From assembly GCA_018398765.1 (NCBI GenBank), contig JAHBMJ010000050.1:9454-55906 (forward strand): 46,453 nucleotides of DNA, written 5' to 3'. The notes below the pieces were generated by a model that was given only the letters and a program-made list of their open reading frames with translations, made no database searches and had not been told where the DNA came from. Shown here piece by piece: positions 1-10,718 of this stretch (its first letter is position 1; each line of letters begins with the position of its first letter). The stretch is from Chromera velia. Lineage: Eukaryota; Sar; Chromeraceae. The translations under genes were made by a program, and so were the position numbers.

Positions 1-139
1 TTTGGGTGGGGGGGTCGGGGGATCCGGACTGTTTGATTGTTCGGAGGCAGGCTGCCTCTTTGTCCTCTTCGTGTCCCTGACCAAACCTCTTGCGCACCCC
101 TGCCTCATATCTCGAGTGCGTGTGTCTATCTATCTGCAG

Positions 140-1162
140 GATGCTGATGTGATTGACATCGATGGAGGATCGACTGACATCAACATGCTCCTCCAGATTG
201 TCGACAAGGTTGGTTTGTCGGCTTCTTTTTCTGTCTGCATGCATGTCGTGCTACTCTCTCAACTGTGACAAGTTTCTCGCTACATAGGAAAAGGAGCCAG
301 CCAAAAGAACCTGGGTGCGTCTGTTGGCCTTGCTGCCTGCGTGATAGCGATTCTTCATTCTGTGCCAAGGCACCGTCCGGTGTTTTTTTTATTGAACCAG
401 AGGAGAGGGTGATTCTGTTGCGGCTGTTTCGCGGCAACAGAGTGAGTCTTCGTCGTCTTCTTTTTCTATTTCTCTCCTGCAGGAAGGACTCTTTGAGGTA
501 CGGGGCGGACAAATGAACGCGTCGATTGGTATAAGTCTTTTCTCTTTTCTTCTTCCTCTGTGCAGCTCGGGAACATCTCCGAGAAGGCCCGTGCCCGCGT
601 GAAGGAGGGACTGACAAAGTTTGCAGACGCTCCAGGCAGCACCAACGCGTCAGGACTTCTCCAGACGCTCCTCGGGGCCATGATCGTCAAGGTTGGTCAC
701 AGAGAGAGAGAGAAGAGGGGGGTGGTACGGTCACGGGAGAGGAACTTTGCTGATTGGTGTGTGGGCGATAGAGAGAGAGAGAGAGACAGAGAGAGAGAGA
801 CATGCACTCAGAGGTTGCTTATCTGTAAGAGTGGGAGAGAGGGCAGGATGTGGGCCTGCCCTTCCTTCCCTCTGCATGGCTTTCTTTGCGAATTTGAATG
901 CTGCTGCACAGTTCGTGTGTACATGTACACGTTGACGAGTGTACGGAAGGAAGCTTCTTCCTCTGACGGATCGACAACGAAGGAGGGGAGGGAGCAGCGG
1001 GGAGAAAACAAACAACAAAAAAAAGAGAAAAAGAAAGTCCTGCATGCCCTCCTTTTCCCCCGTCCTTTTGTGTACTGTTTAAAAATATTATGTGTACATA
1101 TGTGTATTTGCCTGCAGGTGTACGACAACACACACGGAAAGGCCGATGCAGCAATTCTCTAA
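140..1162 (+). CDS. 3' exons of an unidentified protein (5' end outside window)
   Basis: Three exons join in phase 0: 140-208 (after CTGCAG, donor at 209), 566-691 (after GTGCAG) and 1118-1162 (after CTGCAG), ending in TAA. A possible 15-nt microexon at 483-497 (CTGCAG before, GTACGG after) would add EGLFE in the same phase. The visible tail reads DADVIDIDGGSTDINMLLQ, then LGNISEKARARVKEGLTKF, an Ala/Ser/Thr stretch with LLQTLLGAMIVK, and ends VYDNTHGKADAAIL. It is hydrophilic and probably helical, with no membrane segment. I do not recognise the family. Splice sites and phase agreement support a real gene. The first coding exons lie upstream of base 1, so function cannot be judged. Intron 692-1117 contains a GA-rich microsatellite. 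Confidence 0.55.
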
Positions 1163-2725
1163 GCGCATATGGCGATCCCTGCAGAGAGAGAGAACACACA
1201 GGCTCTCTTCTCTTTGCCCGAAAAGAATCCGGGGGGGGGGACTGTCTGACTGACCGGAGAACAAAGTCGTTTGATGGACAGCAGTTCCTTCCGGCGAGTG
1301 TTAGAACTTTGTTGGCGTCTTTTCTTTCTTTCCTTCTTCCTCCCTTTCCTCTCCTCCTTCATCCTTCTCTCAATTCTTTCTTGAAGTTCTCTCTTTGTTT
1401 CTGTGTCTGTCTTTAGATTCGTCCCCAACGAGATCAAATCGAATCGAATCGCAGTGTGCATGCTGTTCGCAGTAGCATTGTGCGCTTTTAGTAGTAAACG
1501 ATCTGTCTGTTTGTTTTGTCTTCTGTCAGTATTTGACAACGACACGCAGGTAGGCAGTAAGAATCCCCCCTCCCCTCTTCCCTTTTCCGTTCGTTTCCCC
1601 TCGCTGCGAGGACTTTCTTCATTCTGTTTTTGAGCGTGGAGTGGTCCCTAGCTTTGGCCGCTTGGATTTTTTTGGTTTCCTTCAATGGCTTTTTTTTGGT
1701 GCATGTCTTCTTGAACTAACAGTCTTTTTGTTCCACCCTCTGTTCTTAGAAAAACAATTGATGAGAGGCAGCCATGCAGCCTGTGTTCCTCTTTGAAGTG
1801 AAGGAAGAAGAGCGAAGAAGTTCTTAATAGTAGCACGCTGGTATGACGATCGAAGGATTCTATGAGGCAAGACAGGAAGACAGTCAGAGAGAAAAAGAGA
1901 GGCCAAGAAAATTGTCAGAGAGAAGGCCGTTTTTCAAAACAAAGAGCGAAAGAAAGAAAGAATTCAAGTTTCAGGAAGCATACACGGAAACGAAGAATGG
2001 AGAGATTCTTCTAATCGATCATTCAGGCGGTCGGTCGAAGACACTCGATCTGACTTGGTGATGAGACCAAAAACAAAGAACTCAACACACATCCACAGAC
2101 ACATTCCAGTCGATACACAGCGTGTAGAAGGACTTTATGCACTCAGCCACCGATAAGACACTCACATTCCTCATGCCCTAGAACCAGAAACACGGCGTCA
2201 CTCTCGCACGTGCGCGGGTGGATGCACACGGCAAGCATGTATGCGGACTTGAGCAGGCAGGCTGGTTCGACAGCAGGGTAGGCTGCATGCGCGATCGAGG
2301 GTGGGCTGAGCTCGGGCAAACGATTGAGCGTGACCCACCTCGCAGTCGTGCACACGCCCAGCTAGTTTCGGTGCAGCCAGATCAAAAGATGCAGTCGATC
2401 GAGGCGCACTCTGTGATGGTCACGCTAATGGTCACGTCAGCCGGTCCCCGTCCGCCCGTTTTGCCTGTGCTGATGCCGTGCAGCACTGTTTTGTAATTTT
2501 TGAAGGCAAACCTTTTAAACATACTAAGACGGTAGTAATACCGTGACAAAGTGTTGTGACCTATATAATGAACTCGAAAAACACCAGGAAAAATATTTTT
2601 AAATCTAGTTTTAAATGCATTAAAATTAACTGAAATTCATCTCTTAAAATTACAGACTTAAATTCAAGTTCATTAACAATTATAATTAAATTTATTTTCT
2701 AGTTTATTTTAAATTTATAGTGTTA
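1163..2725. other. Convergent intergenic spacer, left part
   Basis: This is the sequence between the end of the first gene and the foldback element. The first 900 bases are pyrimidine-rich with short open frames that lack protein-like composition. From about 2500 the base composition turns strongly AT-rich. I see no convincing gene, tRNA or rRNA. Confidence 0.5.
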
Positions 2726-3176
2726 CCCTGCAAGGATCTAGGAATTAAGACAGGAATTTAGACAGCTAGGAATTTAGAGGAATTTAGACAGGAATTTAGA
2801 GGAATTTAGTTAGGAATCTAAAGGAATTTAAAGACAGGAATTTAGAGGAATTTAGTTAGGAATCTAAAGGAATTTAAAGACAGGAATTTAGAGGAATTTA
2901 GTAATTTTTGGGAGTCGATTTCTCATAAACTATGATAAGTTAGAATTTGATATTAACGGTGCTTATAGGTCTAATATACGTCTATAAACATTGTTAATAT
3001 CAAGCTCTAACTCATCATAGTTCATAAGAAATTGACCTCCAAAGATCTCCAAAGTTTAGGAATTTAGAGGTTTAAATTCCTTTAGATTCCTAGCTAAATT
3101 CCTCTAAATTCCTCTAAATTCCTGTCTAAATTCTTCTAATTTATAAATTCCTGTCTAAATTCTTAGGTCTTTGCAG
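2726..3176. mobile_element. Foldback/MITE-like element with TA target duplication
   Basis: A long imperfect palindrome of about 450 bp. The left end is CCCTGCAAGGATCTAGGAAT and the right end is the inverse complement of CCCTGCAAAGACCTAAGAAT; both are directly flanked by TA. The left arm carries direct repeats of AGGAATTTAGAGGAATTTAG type (46-nt period at 2788, 2834 and 2880). The right arm (about 3057-3165) carries the complementary AAATTCCTCTAAATTCCTG array. The central arms, 2915-2965 and 2990-3046, also pair. There is no coding capacity. A TA duplication with palindromic structure is typical of non-autonomous Tc1/mariner-type elements; that assignment is inference. Confidence 0.75.
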
Positions 3177-4009
3177 GGTAAATCTAGTGTTAAGTCGATT
3201 TGAATTTATTTGTAAATTGACTCTTTTTTTTAGCTTTATGATTTATGTTACAAGTTTAATATGTGAACTTTGTGAAGCTCTCAGACTAGCTCTCAGAAGC
3301 TTTTTTAGAAGTCAGCATAGTCTCATACATATTTTTAAAATCTATTCAAATAACATAATAAGTCCGAAATAAACGTGAAATATTCTGGGAAATATTGTGA
3401 TTTAAGGGCTACTGAAGGCAGCGAAGCTAGTATACTATACTGCTATACAACCATATAGACCCCGGCGTTCAACCGTCACCCCGCCCATCAACTAGCCGAT
3501 CAATTTTGTTGGGACGACCTCTATAGGACAAAATAGCGACAGTGCGCTCATGCAGCTAGGCACCACTAAATCACTTATCACTGAATTCTCTATAACGGTT
3601 TTGTAGATATTCTATCGAGATATCTTAGGAGATATGTCTGTATTATTAATTCTACGTAGTAGTAGTAGTAATCTATAGTAACCTAGCTACATACTATAGT
3701 AGATATCGATAGATTCGATACAAACGCTAGTATAAACGGAACTTGAATGTCATACGCCCCGCAGTTAGCCAGAGCCTAAGAGGTGTGCTCACCGGCTTTG
3801 ACTGCCTTAATTCATATACTTCTTTACATGGTAGTAAGATGAAGGTATGACAGTCAGTCTGATATATCAATAACTGCGGAGTGTCTGCATGTAGTCTCGC
3901 TCCCTTCCAGAGTAACGCATCCTGTCCTCACGTGAATAAAAACGGCAACCGACGGTTTGCAAGAAACAGGTGGAAACCGCTGAATGAAAGGGGTGTGTGA
4001 GAATGAACT
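3177..4009. other. AT-rich spacer between element and DHHC gene
   Basis: AT-rich up to about 3900, with short TAG/CTA-rich repeats (for example GTAGTAGTAGTAG near 3656). A segment near 3738-3800 resembles one downstream of the histidine kinase (about 10113-10180). No gene is supported here. The last 100 bases are 3' flank of the DHHC gene. Confidence 0.4.
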
Positions 4010-5416
4010 TCAAGCTGGCAGTGCGTGTGCAGAGCTGGATGATCTGTCAGATCGATCAGACCACTGCTGCGGTCTGAATTCTGCCATCGTAATGGGAGAG
4101 CAGCCGAGCAGAAGCGGGGTCGAGAAGACGGGAGTTGGGTGATTTGCTTCCGCTCTCTCTCTCTCTCCCCGTCCTGCCAAACTTGTCTTGCTGCTGTACT
4201 GCACAGGCGCCTCCTGGGGGTTGGATGCGGAGGCACCAAGACTTAGTGCGGGTGAGGGGGGCCTGGACCCGTTCACGGGGTAGGAAAGGCCGTCAGCCAG
4301 AGGTCGGAATGGCTCAACGGGAAAAGCCCAATCCCAACCGAACTGTCCAAATGTCTGTTCAAGATTCTGCATGACACTCAATGAGTAGGGGTTCCTTCCG
4401 GGATACCCGGACTCCAGAGTGGTCTGATTGCAGGCAAGAAGATACAAATGTCCCCAGAACATCATTTGGAGAGAGAGAACAAAGGTAATCGACAGACCCC
4501 AACCGAAAATGAATGAAATCCATACCCCCGGACCCATAGCTCGGATTAGGGAAGGATCTTTGATGGCACCAAACCAGGTCTTTCCGGCTGTGGCTGCGTA
4601 GAACAGAGCACACACACTTCCCCAAAAATTCAGAAGGAGGAAGTGCTTGTGGTTCTTAAAGCCTATGCAGTTACCAATCCACGGACAGTGGTGGTCCATG
4701 CGGAGAACACAGAATCCGCATATTGAACAGTGGTGCGCCCTTTCTGGTCGTTTGATGTCACACTTGTTGCAGTGTTGCGCCATTCGGGGACACCACCGTC
4801 TGTAGACGTCTGCGGTGGGCACATCGGAATTCCTGATCAAGCTCAGCCACGTCTCTGGCAGCCTTCCGGGCTCAGTCGCCACTGTCTTCCAGTAGCTCCA
4901 CACGGCACAAACCCAGAGGAGGGCAAAGGAAACTTGGTAGACAATTGCAAGCCTCGGGGAGAGGGGAGACAGCATCAGGTGGCAAAAGTGGTACTCGTAA
5001 GTGACCACCTCGAAAGCATAGAAGAAAATTACTATGGCCAGTGGGAGGGTCGAGGTAACCCGCACCCAAGCACTTGTGGAGTGCATGCTCAGAGCAGTGA
5101 ATGGGGCAGAAGAAAGAGACCAAATCCCGCACAGATTCAGGGGGAATCGGTCAGAGCTGTTTGGATATCCATATGTGCTTCCTTCGCATTCGCGTAGACG
5201 GTTGCTAGCTGGATCACTCTTCAACAAATGTTGCTGGACTAACGGAGGAGCGGGACCGAGGGCGTTCTGCCGCAGTTGGTTCTGCTGTGAAGGACTCCTG
5301 TGAAGAATTTGACAGAGGTTGCATATATGGGGGAACGTCCCTGCCAGGCGTCGTCCGTATGTCGTCTGTGAGGTGGAGTCGTGGCTGCGCATGAATATCA
5401 TTGCATGAATTTGCAT
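4010..5416 (-). CDS. DHHC-type protein S-palmitoyltransferase
   Basis: Single-exon gene of 468 residues. It should transfer palmitate from acyl-CoA to cysteines of substrate proteins, acting in an endomembrane or plasma membrane. Four hydrophobic segments lie at about 121-138, 156-174, 257-276 and 297-320. Between the second and third is the cysteine-rich domain: [16 protein letters not shown], then [18 protein letters not shown], with the catalytic DHHC at 241-244. The family's TTxE motif follows (TTLE, 332-335), then a PaCCT-like [16 protein letters not shown]. The 90-residue Ser/Pro/Arg-rich tail is probably cytosolic and disordered. The first 110 residues are not conserved-looking, so a Met further in (for example M111) could be the true start. 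Head-to-head with the histidine kinase. Lack of introns is unusual among its neighbours. Confidence 0.9.
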   Translation of the reverse strand: MQIHAMIFMRSHDSTSQTTYGRRLAGTFPHICNLCQILHRSPSQQNQLRQNALGPAPPLVQQHLLKSDPASNRLRECEGSTYGYPNSSDRFPLNLCGIWSLSSAPFTALSMHSTSAWVRVTSTLPLAIVIFFYAFEVVTYEYHFCHLMLSPLSPRLAIVYQVSFALLWVCAVWSYWKTVATEPGRLPETWLSLIRNSDVPTADVYRRWCPRMAQHCNKCDIKRPERAHHCSICGFCVLRMDHHCPWIGNCIGFKNHKHFLLLNFWGSVCALFYAATAGKTWFGAIKDPSLIRAMGPGVWISFIFGWGLSITFVLSLQMMFWGHLYLLACNQTTLESGYPGRNPYSLSVMQNLEQTFGQFGWDWAFPVEPFRPLADGLSYPVNGSRPPSPALSLGASASNPQEAPVQYSSKTSLAGRGERERAEANHPTPVFSTPLLLGCSPITMAEFRPQQWSDRSDRSSSSAHALPA

Positions 5417-5983
5417 GATCGGAATCGCGGCGCGCGCGACGCGTGCGGGCCCGCGGGCGGCGCGGGCGTACGTGCACGCGATTTTCGATATCCGATTATA
5501 TATTAATATATTAATTTTAATTCTTGAATTATAAAATTATATATAATTAAGGGGCGCGGTTCATGCAGGTAGCTGGGGCGGGCCCTCGCATGCATGCGCA
5601 GCTCCACCCGGCCTCCGCGGCCGGGGCCATGTGCGCAGCGCTATATAGATCAAATTCAATTAATCCCGGCCGGCCGGCCGGCGGGAATATGCCGTGTGGA
5701 TCCGGCTTGCATCCTATGATTCCTAATAATCGCCATGCAACTATGCAGTGACTTTCCTCTTATATAGCTGTACAGCATATACTCATCTAATCCTGTAGAT
5801 TCATCTACCTCAGACTATATACCTGTGCCTGGGTGCCCTGTGTACTCCGTCTAGACGCCAAAGAAACTTCCTCTCTTCTCCCGCACGAAAGTTGTTCAGA
5901 CTGTTGTTTAACATCGCCTGGAGTCGTCGCCTTCAATTGAAACTTCTGAATAGGATCTCACATTGTCCAGTTTGACAGGGAGT
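5417..5983. promoter_or_regulatory. Divergent promoter region of DHHC and histidine kinase genes
   Basis: A 567-bp gap between two outward-facing genes, so it presumably holds both promoters. It is compositionally patchy: GC-rich near 5425-5480, a short pure AT run at about 5487-5550, and a (GGCC)n-like CCGGCCGGCCGGCCGGCGGG tract near 5667. No TATA element can be assigned with confidence. Confidence 0.35.
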
Positions 5984-8900
5984 ATGTTTGCTCCAAGCGC
6001 TGCCACAGCAGATCCACAAAGCTTCACGAAAGGGGACAGGGAGGGCACAAAGCTTTCCAACGACTTCAGGCGCAAATGTTTCGAGGGACAGGTGAGTAAA
6101 TATATGACTGCGTATCCCCACATGATGTATATATATATATATATATTAATGAGTTTGTATGTCTCCCGCACGGTCTTTCTGCAGCAAAAGTTCTTGAGCT
6201 TTGCGATCGTCCCTTCCTCCCTGGGAACGGTCGTGTTTGCTCTCGGACTGCTCTGGGCTGGACAGAATGAGGCTCTGCCGGTAAACAGCTTCGCCGTTGG
6301 TGCCTTCAGCCTGCTGGTGTCGATGCAGCCTCAGCGGGTTTTCCGACAACCCGACATGAGTTCCGATGTGAGGGGTTACGTGACGCTCGCTGGTCTTACA
6401 GGCTTTGTGGGTGGTTTACACCTTTCCATCGTCACCTGGACACCTGCGCCAACGGTTTTCCTCCTTGGGTATGGAGGCACAGGTATGCAGCGTCAATTTG
6501 ACTGACCTTAATTTCACCCTTTGGGCATCCTTGAATCCTGACAGCCTTTTTTCTTTTCTTGTCCATGTTACAGCAGCTCGGTAAATAATCGTTGGCTGTG
6601 CGTCTCACTGCTGCAGCATACTTCACGAAGACGTTCTTGTCCCACCTTTACATTCCCGCTTGGCACTTCCTCTTCGTCAACTTTGTGGACTCCCTCCTGT
6701 GGACGCTCGTCGGTCTCTACAGATTCGCTGGGCACGAAGAGGCGAAAGAGATGGTGCCGTTTGTTTTGGCAATGAGTGTCCTTCCATTCTTCGTAGGGTG
6801 CGGTCTCCGGCACCTTCAGACGAGCACTTTGACGGACGCAGAGATGGAGGTGCAACAGCGGCTGCGTGCAGAGCAGGCGAGGGACGTCTTCCCCAGCTAC
6901 ATCATGCATGAGATGCGCAACCCGCTTTCCGGGGCCGCGCTGCTGGTGTATGAATTCCTTGAGTCTCTCAAAGATCTGGCGCAGTCCTCGAGGGACAGGA
7001 GGCTGTCTCCGCAGAGCTTCATGCGGGCGACCTTGCAGGAGGCCGTGCGTCTTCGGCAGCTCGCCTCGTTGATGGCATCCCAGATAGATAAGATGAGGAC
7101 AGTGGGCGACGACGTGCTGCAGGTCGGTCGCTCAGCTTCGTCTGTGTTGCTTTTTCTCTTCGCTGTGACACTTCAATTTGTTTGGTTTTTCTCGCTGATT
7201 TCGTCTTTTGTTCTGTTTTTTTTTTTTTTCTGAGAAACCGAAAGAAAATATGAGGACCGTGTGCGACGGTATGCATGATCTTTCTTTTTTCTTCGATGCA
7301 GCTGGAGAAGATTCAGAAGGGGAAGTTCGCGTATCACTTCGGTCCCCTGGTGCTGGAAGATTGGATCACAAAAGTATCAACCCACGCAGCCCCCCTCTTT
7401 GCCTCCGAACACGTAACCCCGCGACGACAAAGTGCAAGTCGGAGTGCATCCCCCCTGGGGCCACCCGTTCTTTTCGAATGGAGTCTCATTGTGGCTCCTG
7501 AGGCCCGATCCCGGCTTTCGTCACACCCTGTGGCGATCGCTGACTTCCTCCGCCTCGAACAAGTGATCAGCAACTTCCTCAGCAACGCCAAGAAGTTCAC
7601 TCAGAGAGGAACCGTACGGTTACGCTTTGAAGTGTCCCTGCCGACTGCAGGAAACGGAGAGGAGAGCAGCTCTTTTGAAACGAAGCGCGAAAGCAGCGCT
7701 CACGCCATGTGTGTCTGCCAAAGAGGGCGTGAAGAAAGAAATCCCGTGGGTGGTTTTCCGGGTGTCAGTAATTGACTCAGGTGTAGGACTGAGTGAGGAG
7801 GACAGGCAGAAGCTGTTCAGACCGTACGGACAAGTGAGAGCCGGAGAGCTGCAGAATGGGGGTGGCACAGGGCTCGGCCTCTGTATCTGCAAGGCCTTTG
7901 TGGAGGAGCATGCGGGGGGGAGAGTGGGAGTTGAAAGCGCAGGGAGGGGGGAGGGAAGCACGTTTTTCTTTCAGATTCGGTTGCCACTGGTCGAGTCGGA
8001 GGCCACACTCACAAACCGCAGTCTTCGCGAAGAATCGTCGGGGGGGAAAATTGACAAAGCCGACGTGCTTAGTTCCGAAGCCCGACGCGAATCCATCCTG
8101 TCTCATTTTTCCGACGATGTAGACAGTGGTGGACTCTCTCCTGAATTGCTGATCCGGTCCAACGGCATCGTCAAGTCTAGCCGTTCTGATCTCGAGCTCG
8201 AAGCCCCGCTCGACAACGACGACGGGGCCACACCGTCGACAAAAGCGAGAGAGAGCGTCATGAGTCCGAAGTGGACCACCAGTGAGATCAGATCGGAGGC
8301 CCTCACTCCACAGCAGCAGCAGCAGCAGCAGGAGGAGAAGGAGGATGGGGAGGCGCAGATGGAGGGGGGGGGCGGGGAGTCCGAACCCGAACCCGCCGAC
8401 GTTCTCCTCGTCGACGACGACCGATTCTGCCTAATGGCGGGGTCTGCTGCCATCCGCCGCCTCGGCTTCTCCGTGCGCACCGCAGAAGACGGGGAGGAGG
8501 CATGCGACCTGATCATATCGCAGAAGGCCTCCTTCCGGTTTGTCATCATCGAAAAAAACATGGCACGCATGGAGGGCCCTGAAGCCATTACGCGGCTGTG
8601 TGATCACTTCTCGACCTCGAGAGAGCCGGCAGAAGAGGGGAGGCAACACGCACACAAAGGTCCGACCCGTCCCTGTATCATTGGGTATACAGGGGATGCA
8701 ACCCCCGAGGCCAAACAAGTTTTCCTACGAGCAGGGGCAGACAGAGTGATCTTCAAGCCGTTGCAGCCCACGAGACTCGCAGAGACTCTCAAAGAGCTAC
8801 AGCAGCTGTACCCCAACGAGCATCGATTGAATTTCCCATGTCATGCCGATCAACTCACAGATCAGAAAGAGTCTGACGCACGCACAAGCAACCAGGCGCT

Positions 8901-9382
8901 TCCTGATGTTCGCTCCCCCCCCCCTTGTTTCCTCCCCCACACCCTCACCCGAACCCACAGACATTCTCCTCGTCGACGACGACCGATTCTGCCTAATGGC
9001 GGGGCCTGCTACCATCCGCCGCCTCGGCTTCTCCGTGCGCACCGCAGAAGACGGGGAGGAGGCATGCGACCTGATCATATCGCAGAAAGCCTCCTTCCGG
9101 TTTGTCATCATCGACAACCACATGCCTCGAATGGGCGGCCCTGAGGCAGTGAAGCGGCTGGTTGACCACTTCTCCGACGACACGGGAGAGAGAAGTTGTC
9201 GCCAAGACAGACCCGTGATCATCGGGTGCACTGGAGACACAACCTCCGAGTCCCACAGCCTCTTCACCAGAGCAGGGGCTGAGCACGTGTTGCTCAAGCC
9301 CCTCCACCCACCGCAACTAGCAGAGACCTTGAGGCACCTCGAGGCCTCTTCCCACCAGCGGAAGAAGAAAGATGACAGATAG
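5984..9382 (+). CDS. Membrane hybrid histidine kinase with two tandem receiver domains
   Basis: Exons 5984-6091, 6185-6482, 6617-7122 and 7302 onward; phases agree up to there. After a short N-terminus come about five hydrophobic segments (residues 39-62, 68-84, 100-133, 140-172, 181-199). The HisKA H-box MHEMRNPL follows, with phospho-accepting His near 233. The ATPase domain shows an N-box (NFLSNAKKFT), VIDSGVGL and GGTGLGLCICK. A poly-Gln/acidic linker leads to receiver 1 (DVLLVDDDRFC, 8398-8790) and receiver 2 (DILLVDDDRFC, 8961-9350). Receiver 1 has Glu at the phospho-Asp position; receiver 2 keeps Asp. The frame shifts twice, near 7632-7650 and 8840-8960. Either tiny or short introns or sequence errors explain this (see findings). 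Taking introns at both sites gives 950 residues. Likely a phosphorelay sensor; the signal is unknown. Confidence 0.85.
8402..9115 (+). repeat. Tandemly duplicated receiver-domain DNA (8402-8552 and 8964-9114)
   Basis: About 150 bp are nearly identical at an offset of 562 bp, from TTCTCCTCGTCGACGACGAC to the codon of the phospho-acceptor position. Beyond that point the copies diverge quickly at nucleotide level but remain alignable as protein. This points to a recent intragenic duplication or gene conversion of one receiver half. Confidence 0.9.
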
Positions 9383-10718
9383 GACAAAGTAAGGAGAATT
9401 GCCGACTTCAGTTCATTTGAGTTTTTACGTGTTTTTGTTCTGTTCTGTTAAAAAAAAACAGCCTAGAGAAAGGCCGAGAAAAAAAAAAAGAGAGAGGCCG
9501 GGCGGTGAGCCTTGCAGAGTGAACCAGTACAGATCACACGCGAGAGCTTGCTGCCCATGTTCTGCTGAATTCCATTTTGCAAATCTGTATGTACTTCTTG
9601 GACGGAGTGAAGGAGTCCGTATTGATGCCTGCCAGTGGGAACTTTACCTGTGAACCCAACGTGAATGGGCGGGAAGTGAAGGGAAGGGAAGCGTTACTTG
9701 GAAACCAAACTCGAGGAAGTTTTTTAACTGCTACAGATTGCCTGTGCCGACACCAGGGGAGGCTCAGCGCTTCGGTTCTATGCTCTATGAGCTCTGTCAG
9801 CCGAAATGTGGAACCCAATGCACGTGTACACATACCATGCACATGCAACTTTGAAAGACTCTGCATGAGGACCGCGGATCATGTGGAACCAGCAGGCATC
9901 GGTGGATCGACAGCCTCGATCGAGCGTGTACACTGACTCCACAATAGATTCCCACAAGAGCGTTCATTCAAAATAACTCATCGTCCTCTGGATTGGGAAC
10001 TGCTGTTTACAACGAGTGATGAAGGTTTGAATCGTATGGATGTTATGGGCCGCCTTGATGTTTATTGCGAGCTCCTTCAAATGCCCTTCTCAATCTAGGT
10101 GAATGGATGTGAACGGAACTTGCATGTCATGCCTCGATTAGCAGAAGAGCCCATGCAAGCGGTATAGCTTATCGGCTTTAACCCTAGTTTTAACTAGTTT
10201 TAACCGTAACAATTATCAATCAGACTAGCAATGAGACTGGCAAAATTATCGTCATCATATGTCATCATCATTAAATAATAAACAAGAATAGCATAATACT
10301 GGTAGCAGAAGTAGTGTTGATATGTAACAGTATAGTTATAAATATTATCAAAAATATTGTATTCATATAAGAATATACTAGTACAATAAAAAGGTACATC
10401 GTCATCTGCCTAGTCACTTGTAGTTACCTGCCAGCCCCCGGGCCCGCCCGATGGCCCGCCTCGGCGCCGGCCCGCCCGCGCCGGCCCGCCGTTGAATCGA
10501 AAGACTATATACATGAAAGACTCGATCATTAATCGGTTAACTTTTCATGCATGATCGACAATCGGATAGTCTTTCGCCGCGTGCACAATCCTCGAGCGGG
10601 CTGCATGAAGCATATGTGCTGAATTTGCAACTAACACCAGGTTAGGCTCCTCAATCGCCAGTGAGACTTCATGAAAATATATTTCCCTGCTGATTGACCA
10701 ATCTTCGTATCTGCGATC
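9383..10718. other. Intergenic region between two same-strand genes
   Basis: Starts with A-rich tracts after the kinase stop codon (9448-9490), probably 3' UTR. The stretch 10160-10420 is AT-rich, and 10436-10495 is an abrupt GC-rich block of GGCCCGCC-type repeats. Open frames here lack protein-like composition. The promoter of the downstream secreted protein must lie in the last few hundred bases. Confidence 0.4.
10498..10576. other. Nested inverted repeat (potential cruciform or RNA hairpin)
   Basis: CGAAAGACTAT (10498-10508) pairs perfectly with ATAGTCTTTCG (10566-10576). Inside it, TCGATCAT (10522-10529) pairs with ATGATCGA (10551-10558). It lies about 140 bp upstream of the start codon of the secreted protein and next to the GC-rich block. 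It could be a tiny mobile element relic or a regulatory structure; the sequence alone does not decide. Confidence 0.4.

Noticed and set aside
8797-9387. 196-codon minus-strand frame opposite receiver 2
   Set aside because: It mirrors the receiver domains on the plus strand, which have clear family motifs; a shadow frame.
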